Position numbers and translations under genes: made by a program. The notes under the pieces are model-generated. The model made no database searches, was not told the DNA's origin, and was given only the letters and a program-made list of their open reading frames with translations. A stretch of DNA of 64,000 nt from Bacteroidota bacterium (GTDB lineage Bacteria > Bacteroidota > Bacteroidia > Flavobacteriales > Weeksellaceae), in contig JAEXAR010000019.1 of the NCBI GenBank assembly GCA_023394415.1, forward strand, positions 10,703-74,702. The letters are read 5' to 3'. Shown here piece after piece: positions 43,959 through 52,124 of this stretch. The first letter of the stretch is position 1; each line of letters starts with the position of its first letter.

Positions 43959-45731
43959 ATGACTTCAAAAGAAAAAGTAGCTGCATTAAGACAAAAAATG
44001 CAGAAAGAAAATATTGATGCCTTTATTGTTTACTCTGCAGATCCTCATATGAGCGAATATTTGCCTGAAGAATGGCTTGAGAGAACCTGGCTTTCAGGTT
44101 TCACAGGATCAGCAGGTTTCGTGGTAGTAACACAGGATAAAGCTGCTCTTTGGACAGATGGACGTTATTTCGTACAGGCTCCAATCGAACTGGAAGGTTC
44201 AGATTTTGAACTAATGAAAATGGGTGTAGAAGGCGTCCCTGAATATATCGACTGGTTGAAAAATGAAGTAAAAGACGGCGGAACAGTTGCTGTGAATGCT
44301 TTGGCAACTTCTAATACCAACTGGACAGACCTTGAACAGAAACTCGCTTCTAAAAATATCAAAGTTGTAGATCAACCTTTACTAAAAGAAATTTGGGTTG
44401 ATAGAACAACGAATACGGCTAAAAATCCAATTTTCGTTCATCCTGTAGAAAGAGCCGGAAAATCAGTAAGTGATAAACTTTCTGCCATCCGTAAAAAAAT
44501 GGATGAACAAGAAGCTACGTTCCATATTATATCAAGCTTGGATGATGTGGCGTGGACGGTGAATTTAAGAGGAAGTGATGTGGATTATAATCCGGTTTTT
44601 CTAGGTTATATTACCCTTACAAAAGACAAAGCAACGCTTTATGTGGATTTAAGCAAACTCAATGATGATGCTACAACCCAACTTTCACAGTCAGGAGTTG
44701 AAGCTAAATCTTATGATGATTTCTTTAATGATTTAAAAGAAGTAAAAAATCAAAAAGTTCTCATCTCTCCTAACAGCAATAAATCCATTTTTGATACCTT
44801 AAAAGATAATAACGAATTCGTTAAAGCTCCGGTTCCAGGGAATTTAATGAAAGCCCAGAAAAATGCTGCTGAATTGGAAGGCTTCAGAACGGTAATGCAA
44901 AGAGATGGTGTTGCAATGGTGAAATTTCTCTATTGGTTAACGCAAACAGCAGGAAAAGAACCTTTAACAGAATATTCTATCGGTGTAAAACTGAGAGAAT
45001 TCCGTGCACAGGGTAAAAATTTCGTAGGTGAAAGTTTCGGAAGTATCATTGGTTATAAAGGTAATGGTGCTATTGTACATTATTCTGCAAAAGAGGAAGG
45101 TAGCAAAGCGGTTACCAACGATGGTAGTATCCTTTTAGATTCCGGTGGTCAATATTTAGAAGGTACTACAGATATTACCAGAACCATTGCTTTAGGTGCT
45201 GTTAACGAAGAATTTAAAAAAGATGTCACATTAGTTCTGAAGGGAATGATTAACCTTTCAATGGTGAAATTTCCTAAAGGAACTCGAGGAGTACAGCTGG
45301 ATGCATTTGCAAGAATGCCGCTTTGGTTAGAAGGTAAAGATTACAATCACGGAACAGGACATGGTGTTGGAAGTTTTATGAATGTACACGAAGGCCCACA
45401 AAATATCAGAAAAGATATGAACTTTCAGGAATTGCTTCCGGGAATGGTTTGCTCTAACGAACCAGGCTTCTATGTTGAAAACGGCTATGGCATTCGCCAC
45501 GAAAATTTAGTAGCGGTGAAAGAAGTAGAAACAACACCTTTCGGAACTTTTTATGAGTTTGAAACCTTAACAATTTGTCCGTTCGACAGGAATGTAATTA
45601 TTGCCGACATGCTTACCGAATCTGAAAAAAATTGGCTCAACAATTACCACCAATGGTGCAAAGAAAAGCTTGAAAACGATTTGGAAGGCGAAGTGAAAGA
45701 ATGGTTTTTGGAACAAGTGAAACCAATGTAA
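43959..45731 (+). CDS. Xaa-Pro aminopeptidase (M24B, aminopeptidase P family)
   Basis: Cuts the N-terminal residue before proline; cytoplasmic, 590 residues, the long three-domain form also found in eukaryotes. Two creatinase-like N-terminal domains (1-310) precede the pita-bread domain. Metal ligands are visible: LLDSGGQYLEGTTDITRTIALG (Asp, Asp), GTGHGVGSFMNVHEGP (His), CSNEPGFYVENGYGIRHENL (Glu), and FEFETLTICPFD (Glu). A C-terminal domain follows. A likely -7 element TAACTTTA lies about 20 bases before the ATG. Single gene with a terminator after it. Confidence 0.95.
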   Translation: MTSKEKVAALRQKMQKENIDAFIVYSADPHMSEYLPEEWLERTWLSGFTGSAGFVVVTQDKAALWTDGRYFVQAPIELEGSDFELMKMGVEGVPEYIDWLKNEVKDGGTVAVNALATSNTNWTDLEQKLASKNIKVVDQPLLKEIWVDRTTNTAKNPIFVHPVERAGKSVSDKLSAIRKKMDEQEATFHIISSLDDVAWTVNLRGSDVDYNPVFLGYITLTKDKATLYVDLSKLNDDATTQLSQSGVEAKSYDDFFNDLKEVKNQKVLISPNSNKSIFDTLKDNNEFVKAPVPGNLMKAQKNAAELEGFRTVMQRDGVAMVKFLYWLTQTAGKEPLTEYSIGVKLREFRAQGKNFVGESFGSIIGYKGNGAIVHYSAKEEGSKAVTNDGSILLDSGGQYLEGTTDITRTIALGAVNEEFKKDVTLVLKGMINLSMVKFPKGTRGVQLDAFARMPLWLEGKDYNHGTGHGVGSFMNVHEGPQNIRKDMNFQELLPGMVCSNEPGFYVENGYGIRHENLVAVKEVETTPFGTFYEFETLTICPFDRNVIIADMLTESEKNWLNNYHQWCKEKLENDLEGEVKEWFLEQVKPM

Positions 45732-45754
45732 CTAATAATGAATAATCAATAGAT

Positions 45755-45780
45755 AAAAGTGCGGACTTCCGCACTTTTTT
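45755..45780 (+). terminator. Terminator of the aminopeptidase P gene
   Basis: 11-bp stem AAAAGTGCGGA / TCCGCACTTTT with a 2-base loop and T run. Confidence 0.85.
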
Positions 45781-45852
45781 AATTCAATCTGAAAATTTAA
45801 ATTATTGTAATTATTTTTTATGTAAGTTCTTGGTTGTGTGGAAAAATTGTTT

Positions 45853-45860
45853 TATTTTTG
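45853..45860 (+). promoter_or_regulatory. -7 promoter element of rplS
   Basis: TATTTTTG with TTG (45834-45836) 16 bases upstream. A transcript from here would have a leader of about 65 bases. Confidence 0.6.
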
Positions 45861-45897
45861 CACCCTGTTAATCAACCTCTGACGAAGGACGTGAATG

Positions 45898-45927
45898 TTG
45901 TTTAGCTTGGCAAACAATTTTTTTATT
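45898..45927 (+). promoter_or_regulatory. Candidate rplS leader attenuator
   Basis: TTGTTT, one bulged A, GC, loop TTG, then GCAAACAA makes an 8-bp hairpin followed at once by TTTTTTTATT, ending 5 bases before the rplS ATG. It has the form of a weak intrinsic terminator inside the mRNA leader and could allow autogenous control by L19. Confidence 0.45.
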
Positions 45928-45931
45928 AAAA

Positions 45932-46288
45932 ATGGATTTATTACAGTACGTACAAGACAAGTACATTGCTAAAAAAGAATTCCCAGAATTCAAAGCCGGT
46001 GACACCATCACTGTGTATTACGAGATTAAAGAAGGTAACAAAACAAGAACACAGTTCTTTAAAGGAACCGTGATTCAGTTGAGAGGAACAGGACTTACCA
46101 AAACATTTACCATCAGAAAAATGAGTGGTGATGTAGGTGTAGAAAGAGTTTTTCCAATCAATATGCCAGCTTTACAAAAAATTGAAGTGGATAGAAGAGG
46201 TAAAGTAAGAAGAGCAAGAATCTACTACTTTAGAGATCTTCGTGGTAAGAAAGCGAGAATTAAAGACGCTGCTTACAAAAAGAATTAA
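45932..46288 (+). CDS. rplS: 50S ribosomal protein L19
   Basis: L19 sits at the 30S-50S interface. The protein has 118 residues: MDLLQYVQDKYIAKKEFPEFKAGDTITVYYEIKEGNKTRTQFFKGTVIQLRGTGLTKTFTIRKMSGDVGVERVFPINMPALQKIEVDRRGKVRRARIYYFRDLRGKKARI covers the full family with the RGxG and RRARIYYFRDLRGK signatures. It is transcribed alone, not with rimM-trmD as in proteobacteria. The leader holds a terminator-like hairpin. Confidence 0.97.
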   Translation: MDLLQYVQDKYIAKKEFPEFKAGDTITVYYEIKEGNKTRTQFFKGTVIQLRGTGLTKTFTIRKMSGDVGVERVFPINMPALQKIEVDRRGKVRRARIYYFRDLRGKKARIKDAAYKKN

Positions 46289-46311
46289 GATAATTCAGAC
46301 AACAACCATAA

Positions 46312-46345
46312 GAAAAACCACTCGGAGCGATTCGGGTGGTTTTTC
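46312..46345 (+). terminator. Terminator of rplS
   Basis: 13-bp stem (46312-46324 with 46333-46345, one T-G pair), then a T-rich run. Confidence 0.82.
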
Positions 46346-46368
46346 GTTTTATAAGAGGATGCGCTGCT

Positions 46369-46455
46369 TTTAAGTCACACCTTTATAATTGTTCACTATT
46401 TATGATGATTTTTAATATAGATTTGGGATGTATATTTAAGTCGCACTTTCAAATT
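46369..46455. promoter_or_regulatory. Two copies of a shared motif upstream of the symporter operon
   Basis: TTTAAGTCACAC at 46369-46380, followed by CTTTATAATT, and TTTAAGTCGCAC at 46435-46446, followed by TTTCAAATT. The same 12-mer occurs at 52028-52039 before the TonB receptor gene of the same locus. No TAnnTTTG element is seen before the symporter ATG, so the promoter may need an activator. Confidence 0.5.
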
Positions 46456-46515
46456 TTATTTTTTTCAGATTTATAACAAATATTTCAGTTTGTTTTGTGT
46501 TTAAATCAAATAAAT

Positions 46516-48003
46516 ATGAGTTCAGAGAATCAGTGGCCGTTGTATATCAGTATTGTACTGATTGTGTATTCGACCGTAATTTTGTTTTTTGTTATCCGTG
46601 GTGCACACAAAACCAAAAGTATTGCCGATTACGGTATTGGTAACGGTTTTCCTTCGTGGATTGTCGGTTTGTCTCTTGCTGCTTCCATGACCAGTGCGGC
46701 GACTTTTGTCATTAATCCCGGGTTTATCGCTCTTTACGGAGTTTCAGGCATTATTTCAATGGCAGTGGTGCTGCCTTTTGCAGCTTTCGCTTCTCTGATA
46801 TTTTTTACCAAAGGTTTTGCAAGATTCGGCAAAACGGTCAAAGCCAGCACAATGTCGCAATGGATTGGGAACCGTTTTAATAATAAATCTTATAAATTTT
46901 TCTTCGCCGTGGTTGCGATGCTGCTCATCACTTTCATTGTACTGATTAATGTAGGACTAACGCAGGTAATTTCAAAATCTCTTGAAGTAGAGCCGTTTTA
47001 CGTACTAATGGGCATTACCGTTTTTGTATTTGGATATATGATGTTTGGCGGTGCCAATTCTATGGTTTATACCAATACAGTGCAGGCGGTTATTATGGTG
47101 ATTGTAGCGTTGATGATGATTTTTTCCGGAGTAGATTTATTTGAAGGCGGCATCAGTGGTTTTGCACAAAAACTGAATGCTATAGATCCTAATCTTACTA
47201 AAACTTTTAATGAAAGCAGCCCGCTTTACAGAGATTTCTTTGAAGTGGTAATCTGCCAGGCGATTGTTGGTGTAGCGATAGTATGTCAGCCGCATATTAT
47301 GACCAAATCCTTAATGCTGAAAGATCCGGAAAAAGTAAATTCTTACCTGCTTTTTGCTATTGGTTCAATGCTGATTTTCTTTTTTATTGTCATTGCTGGA
47401 CTTTACGCAAGAATCATGTTCCCGGATTTAATGACTGACGGACAAAAAATGAAAATGGATGAAATTATTCCGGTTTATGTGGTGAAAAGATTTTCAGCGG
47501 CTGCAGGAATTCTGGTTGTGGTCGGACTTATTTCTGCGGGGCTTTCCACTTTGGAAGGTTTAATTCAGTCTCTTTCTATCACGGTAACTTCTGATATTTT
47601 AGAACCTATTTTTGGGGAATCTGTGAACAAAAACGGATTGGTAATTAATAAAATTGTGATTGTATTTTTGGCGATTATCAGTTTCTGGTTCAGCTGGAAT
47701 CAGATAAAAAATCCAAATTTAAGTGTTGGGATTTTCGGACAAATGGGCGTTTACGGCTATTTCGCGGCGGCATTTGTACCGGTATTATTCGGAACATTTG
47801 TAAAGAATGTAAAAGTATCAACTGTTTTTACGGCGTCTGTAGTTTCAATTTTGGTTCACTTCGGAATTTTCTACCTTAAGATTACGCCTTATATGAAAGG
47901 TGCGGTGCAAAACCCTGGTGTTTCAGCGGCAATTGCTATTGTGTCTTCTGTTTTGGTTGCTTTAATTTTACATAACTTTAGCAAAAAATCTGAAACTGCA
48001 TAA
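46516..48003 (+). CDS. Sodium:solute symporter (SSS family)
   Basis: A 495-residue inner-membrane transporter with about 13 helices. ATG 46516 is chosen over a TTG at 46495. SSS features: helix 1-2 region WIVGLSLAASMTSAATFVINPGFIALYG, the Na+-site helix 8 pattern VGLISAGLSTLEGLIQSLSITVTSDIL, and MMFGGANSMVYTNTVQA. The protein resembles acetate/monocarboxylate-type symporters more than sugar carriers. It starts an operon with an acyl-CoA synthetase and an exported hydrolase (1-base overlaps), so the cargo is probably a small carboxylic acid. In this locus 3-hydroxybutyrate is the best guess, inference from neighbours. Confidence 0.9.
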   Translation: MSSENQWPLYISIVLIVYSTVILFFVIRGAHKTKSIADYGIGNGFPSWIVGLSLAASMTSAATFVINPGFIALYGVSGIISMAVVLPFAAFASLIFFTKGFARFGKTVKASTMSQWIGNRFNNKSYKFFFAVVAMLLITFIVLINVGLTQVISKSLEVEPFYVLMGITVFVFGYMMFGGANSMVYTNTVQAVIMVIVALMMIFSGVDLFEGGISGFAQKLNAIDPNLTKTFNESSPLYRDFFEVVICQAIVGVAIVCQPHIMTKSLMLKDPEKVNSYLLFAIGSMLIFFFIVIAGLYARIMFPDLMTDGQKMKMDEIIPVYVVKRFSAAAGILVVVGLISAGLSTLEGLIQSLSITVTSDILEPIFGESVNKNGLVINKIVIVFLAIISFWFSWNQIKNPNLSVGIFGQMGVYGYFAAAFVPVLFGTFVKNVKVSTVFTASVVSILVHFGIFYLKITPYMKGAVQNPGVSAAIAIVSSVLVALILHNFSKKSETA

Positions 48004-49520
48004 TGATTGATCTGGACTGGATTGCAAAATGGGCACAGCTGAAGCCCGAACAAACCGCCATAACCGATTTGGAGACCGGCGAAAAGTTCACTTATAAAAC
48101 TTTGAACCAAATTTCAAATGATATTGCTTTTCACCTTCAGGAACAAATCAAAGAAGGGGACAGAGTTGCGGTTTTAATGGAGCAGTCGCCGTTTCTGGTG
48201 ATGCTGTTTTCAGCCTGCCAAAGACTGGGCGCCATTCTTGTTCCTTTAAATTACAAACTTTCCACGTCTGAAATCGGTCAGCAGTTAAAAGATTCCCAAC
48301 CTTCCATTTTCATTTACAGTGAGGTGTTTGAAGAGCAGGTTACACTTCTTAAAGACTCTTTTGAAACGGTAAAACTTATTGATTTTAAAGATGCTGTAAA
48401 GAAAAATTCTACAAAAAATAAAGAAAACAGAACGTCCACCATTAACCACGATTTGCCGGTGTTTCTGTTTTATACTACGGGAACTACTGCGAAACCAAAA
48501 GGCGTTCTTTATACCAATAAAATGCTGTTCTGGAACAGTTTAAATACTTCAATGCAGCTGGGGATAACTTCAGAAGACTGCACCATCAATATTTTGCCGC
48601 CTTATCACACATCGGGCTGGAACATTTTTCTCACCCCTTTGCTGCATAACGGCGGACATATTACGATACTGAAAAAATTTAATCCCGATAAAATTCTGCA
48701 TCATCTTGAGGCTGAAAAAGTAACGTTGTTCATTGCTCTGCCTACTATTTTGCAGATGATTTCAAAATCAGAAAATTTTGAAAAAACCGATTTGTCTAAA
48801 CTGAAATACATTATTTCCGGTGGCGAATCTATTTCGCAGGAACAGGTTGCCCTTTGGAAGAATAAGAAAAATACCAATGTGAGACCAGGTTATGGTTTGA
48901 CGGAAGCGGGACCGAGCATTACTTCACTTCACCAGGATTTTGTCTTTTCAAAGGCTAATTCCATTGGTAAGCCGAATTTTTATGTAGATTTAAAAATCAT
49001 TGATTTCAAGGGAAATGAAGCCGCAGAAAACGAAGTTGGCGAGCTCTGCATTAAAGGTGATATTGTAACGCCGGGCTATTGGAACAATTCCGTAGCAACC
49101 AAAGACAAAATAAAGAACGGATGGTTTCATACAGGAGATTTGGCTTACCGAGATGCGGACGGATTTTTCTTTCTGAAAGGCAGAATCGATGATATGTACA
49201 TCACAGGAGGTGAAAATATTTTCCCGCAGGAAATTGAAAGTGTCCTGAAGCAGCACCCTGATATTCAAAGTGCTTTGGTATTGCCTTTTGATGATGATGT
49301 TTGGGGTAAAAAAGGAGTCGCTTTTGTTAAGACCAATTCAGAACATCTTTTGATAAAGGACATTCAAAATTTTATGAAAGATAAACTGGCCAAATTTAAG
49401 CAGCCGAAGGAATATATTTTCATGAAAGACTTTCCTATAACAGGTTTTGGTAAGATTTCAAGAAAAGATTTAATCCGGATGTATAACGATATTCAAAACA
49501 AAAAAGAGCAATTAAAGTAA
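48003..49520 (+). CDS. AMP-dependent acyl-CoA synthetase/ligase
   Basis: A 505-residue ANL-family enzyme that activates an acid with ATP and joins it to CoA. Motifs: P-loop FYTTGTTAKPKG (near residues 155-166), LPPYHTSGWN, GYGLTEAGPSITSLH (A5), GWFHTGDLAYRDADGFFFLKGRIDDMYITGGENIFPQEIE (A7-A8) and the catalytic Lys in FPITGFGKISRKDL (A10). The length and pattern fit short to medium-chain acyl-CoA or 3-hydroxyacid ligases, not acetyl-CoA synthetase (about 650). The TAATG overlap couples it to the symporter. The acid is unknown; a hydroxyacid brought in by the symporter is likely. Confidence 0.92.
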   Translation: MIDLDWIAKWAQLKPEQTAITDLETGEKFTYKTLNQISNDIAFHLQEQIKEGDRVAVLMEQSPFLVMLFSACQRLGAILVPLNYKLSTSEIGQQLKDSQPSIFIYSEVFEEQVTLLKDSFETVKLIDFKDAVKKNSTKNKENRTSTINHDLPVFLFYTTGTTAKPKGVLYTNKMLFWNSLNTSMQLGITSEDCTINILPPYHTSGWNIFLTPLLHNGGHITILKKFNPDKILHHLEAEKVTLFIALPTILQMISKSENFEKTDLSKLKYIISGGESISQEQVALWKNKKNTNVRPGYGLTEAGPSITSLHQDFVFSKANSIGKPNFYVDLKIIDFKGNEAAENEVGELCIKGDIVTPGYWNNSVATKDKIKNGWFHTGDLAYRDADGFFFLKGRIDDMYITGGENIFPQEIESVLKQHPDIQSALVLPFDDDVWGKKGVAFVKTNSEHLLIKDIQNFMKDKLAKFKQPKEYIFMKDFPITGFGKISRKDLIRMYNDIQNKKEQLK

Positions 49521-50452
49521 TGACAAGACTTGTATTATTTTTATTTATAACCGCCTTCCATATTGCATTTGCACAAACACCGAAAACGATGAAAGAACTG
49601 TTGCAGCCGTATCATTTAGAAACCAAAACCGTAAAACTGAAAGACGGTGATTTAGCTTACGTAAAAGAAGGTAAAGGCAAAAATATTCTGGTTTTTGTAC
49701 ACGGCTTAAGCAGTAATGCAGATGCCTGGTACCGAAATATTGAAGAATTAAAAAAAGATTACACTTGTTACGCTATCGATTTGCCGGGTTACGGAAAATC
49801 CTATAAAAAGGCACCGGCTTTTACACCAACCTATTTTGCTGAAGTAATCAAAGAGTTTTCAGAAAAAATGAAACTGAGAAAATTCACTTTGGTCGGTCAT
49901 TCTATGGGTGGACAAACTTCTTTGAAATTTGCCTCACTTTATTCGGAAAAAGTGAAAAATCTGGTATTAATTGCACCTGCAGGCATTGAAGAATTCACCG
50001 AAATGGAAGGCAAAACAATGCTGATGGTGACCACCAAAGAAGGCGTGATGAACACTTCGGACGAGCAGATTGATAAAAACTACCTGATTAATTTTCATAA
50101 AATGCCAAAAGAAGCCGCTTCAATGATTGCAGACCGAAAAGCCATCAAAAAATCTTCTGATTTTGAAGCGCACGCCGAGGCTATAGTTGCCAGCGTAAAA
50201 GGAATGCTGGATGATAAAGTGATTGACGTACTTCCAAAAATTAAGAAACCGACATTATTAATTTTCGGGAAAAACGATTTCCTTATTCCCAACCGTTATT
50301 TTCATCCTGCGATGACGATTGATGATGTTGCGGAAAAAGCAAAGAAATCCCTCTGCAAAAGCGAAACTGTAATGATAGATGAAGCCGGGCATTTTCTGAT
50401 GTTCGAGAAGCCAAGCGAGGTAAACCAAGCTATAAGAGCATTTTTAAAATAA
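49520..50452 (+). CDS. Exported alpha/beta hydrolase
   Basis: A 310-residue esterase-type hydrolase with a signal peptide (residues 1-18, ending HIAFAQ), so probably periplasmic. The catalytic triad is visible: Ser128 in LVGHSMGGQTS, Asp253 in FGKNDFLIP, His291 in DEAGHFLMFEKP. The oxyanion motif is HGLSSNADAW. A cap domain lies between strands (IEEFTEMEGKTMLMVTTKEGVMNTSDEQID). It is the third gene of the operon, coupled to the ligase by a 1-base overlap and followed by a terminator. A periplasmic hydrolase feeding a symporter and a CoA ligase suggests cleavage of an ester or oligoester. Confidence 0.9.
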   Translation: MTRLVLFLFITAFHIAFAQTPKTMKELLQPYHLETKTVKLKDGDLAYVKEGKGKNILVFVHGLSSNADAWYRNIEELKKDYTCYAIDLPGYGKSYKKAPAFTPTYFAEVIKEFSEKMKLRKFTLVGHSMGGQTSLKFASLYSEKVKNLVLIAPAGIEEFTEMEGKTMLMVTTKEGVMNTSDEQIDKNYLINFHKMPKEAASMIADRKAIKKSSDFEAHAEAIVASVKGMLDDKVIDVLPKIKKPTLLIFGKNDFLIPNRYFHPAMTIDDVAEKAKKSLCKSETVMIDEAGHFLMFEKPSEVNQAIRAFLK

Positions 50453-50477
50453 TTTTTTTTCATCATTTGTGTTTTTT

Positions 50478-50512
50478 AGGAAATTGTTGATTTATCGGCA
50501 ATTTCCTTTTTT
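50478..50512 (+). terminator. Terminator of the symporter operon
   Basis: 8-bp stem GGAAATTG / CAATTTCC with a larger loop, followed by TTTTTTA. Confidence 0.7.
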
Positions 50513-50552
50513 ATTCACTTAAACTTTTATATTTTTCGAAATCTAATTTTCT

Positions 50553-51968
50553 ATGAAGCCGAAGCTAAAAATTTTTGAAGAATTCAGCAGTTCTGTTTTG
50601 CCGCACGAAGCAAGATATCTGCAGACTTTGGCTAATTTTCAGGATGGTGAAAAACAGGAAATTTTCGATACGGTTATTCATAATGCCATCAATCCGGACA
50701 ATCAAAAAAGCTTCGATACAGAGATTGATAAGCGGAAGTATTATTACATAAAACAGTGGATTGAGAAAAAGCTTGATCTACGGAACGTAGATAAAATCGG
50801 CGGCTGGATTATGGATTTTTATAAGAAAATTTCCCTCGATTTAATTACTTCTGCAGAAGAACGGGAAATGCTCGATTACCTGAAACACTACAAAAGAATT
50901 GGCTATAACTTTCAGCAGCTTTATAATATCATAAGAGAATATAGGTCGTATCTTTTGGTGAGATTGCGTTATGACGATCATTTAATTGTGGCGGACTTCC
51001 TGAACCGTTACGAAAGTGCCTACGAAAAAGCAAGTGAAATCTACCAAAAACTGTATGAAGCCACCGACGAAATCACCAGTAATTACACCCGAAAAAAAAG
51101 CAATTCCGTCAATTGGGAAAAATGGTTGATGAAGGTTTTTGAGACCGAAGATATCAACGGGAATAACCGTTACAAAGCGTTTATTCTGTTGGCTTTTATG
51201 TACAATACCAATAAGGATTCGGAAAAACTGCGCAGGATTTTTGATAAAATTGACGGTTATTTCAGCAAGGGCGATATTTATTCCAGGAGAATTCTTTACA
51301 ATTATTATTCTAACAGTGTTTTGCTGTACTCGCAGCTGAATGATAACGAAAAAGCCATTTATTTCGGTAAACTTGCGATAAGACAGAGTAATGAAGATAC
51401 GTTGATGTATGTGAATAATCTGGTTGCTATCTATTTAAGAACCGACAAGATTAAAGAAGCATCTGAATTGCTTGAAAATTACCGTCACATATACGAAAAA
51501 ACCCAAAATGATCATCAGAAAATTACCTATATATCTTATCATTTAAGAGTATTGGATGAGCTGAAACAATATCAAAAAGCGGAAAATATCGGTATTTATT
51601 TTCTTCAGAAATATGAAAAGGAAATCTTTGAATACCGCTGGCATCACTTTTTTACATCATACTTCAATATTTTGCTGGAAACTGAAAATTACTCTACAAT
51701 TCTTCAGTTAGAGAAAAAATTTGGTTTAAAAAATCTTGAACTGAAATCCAAGAAAAATTCCTCATTTATACCTAATATTACGTGGGCTATTTTGCTTTCA
51801 GAATTTATGGAAACCTCGATGACTAAAGAAAAATTCATCGAATTAATGAAAGAATCTTTAATTGAGATAAATGTCAATTCTACCAATCATTCTAAATTCG
51901 AAAGAAACGCACTGAAGCTTTCTAAAAACCTTCCCGCATTGAAAGAAGTTTTCAAGTCGCATCTTTAA
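50553..51968 (+). CDS. TPR-like alpha-helical protein of unknown family
   Basis: A 471-residue cytoplasmic protein, no signal peptide or membrane segment. The N-terminal 170 residues are a charged helical domain (FEEFSSSVLPHEARYLQTLANFQDGEKQEIFDTVI; YYYIKQWIEKKLDLRNVDKIGGWIMDFYKKISLDL). Residues about 200-430 form repeated helix pairs of TPR type (NYYSNSVLLYSQLNDNEKAIYFGKLAIRQSNEDTLMYVNNLVAIYLRTDKIKEASELLENY). No HTH or enzyme motif is visible. It lies between the two units of the presumed 3-hydroxybutyrate locus, has its own transcript, and might be a regulator or scaffold. The function is unknown. Confidence 0.75.
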   Translation: MKPKLKIFEEFSSSVLPHEARYLQTLANFQDGEKQEIFDTVIHNAINPDNQKSFDTEIDKRKYYYIKQWIEKKLDLRNVDKIGGWIMDFYKKISLDLITSAEEREMLDYLKHYKRIGYNFQQLYNIIREYRSYLLVRLRYDDHLIVADFLNRYESAYEKASEIYQKLYEATDEITSNYTRKKSNSVNWEKWLMKVFETEDINGNNRYKAFILLAFMYNTNKDSEKLRRIFDKIDGYFSKGDIYSRRILYNYYSNSVLLYSQLNDNEKAIYFGKLAIRQSNEDTLMYVNNLVAIYLRTDKIKEASELLENYRHIYEKTQNDHQKITYISYHLRVLDELKQYQKAENIGIYFLQKYEKEIFEYRWHHFFTSYFNILLETENYSTILQLEKKFGLKNLELKSKKNSSFIPNITWAILLSEFMETSMTKEKFIELMKESLIEINVNSTNHSKFERNALKLSKNLPALKEVFKSHL

Positions 51969-52009
51969 TGAGTGCTTTATTTTAAGAGCCTAGACACTTT
52001 TTTGTTCCA

Positions 52010-52049
52010 TTTTCACCACTTTTATAATTTAAGTCACACCTGAATATTT
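52010..52049. promoter_or_regulatory. Shared motif upstream of the TonB receptor gene
   Basis: TTTAAGTCACAC at 52028-52039 repeats the 12-mer found upstream of the symporter gene. A weaker neighbour (CACCACTTTTATAATT, 52014-52029) shares the TTTATAATT tail. Together they lie 75-115 bases before the receptor ATG, in a position suited to an activator. Confidence 0.5.
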
Positions 52050-52124
52050 TCTATAGTAAGAACTTTTGTTTTTCAAGTTGATTTATCATTGTATCAAATA
52101 ATTAACAAAAAAATCAAATTTACT

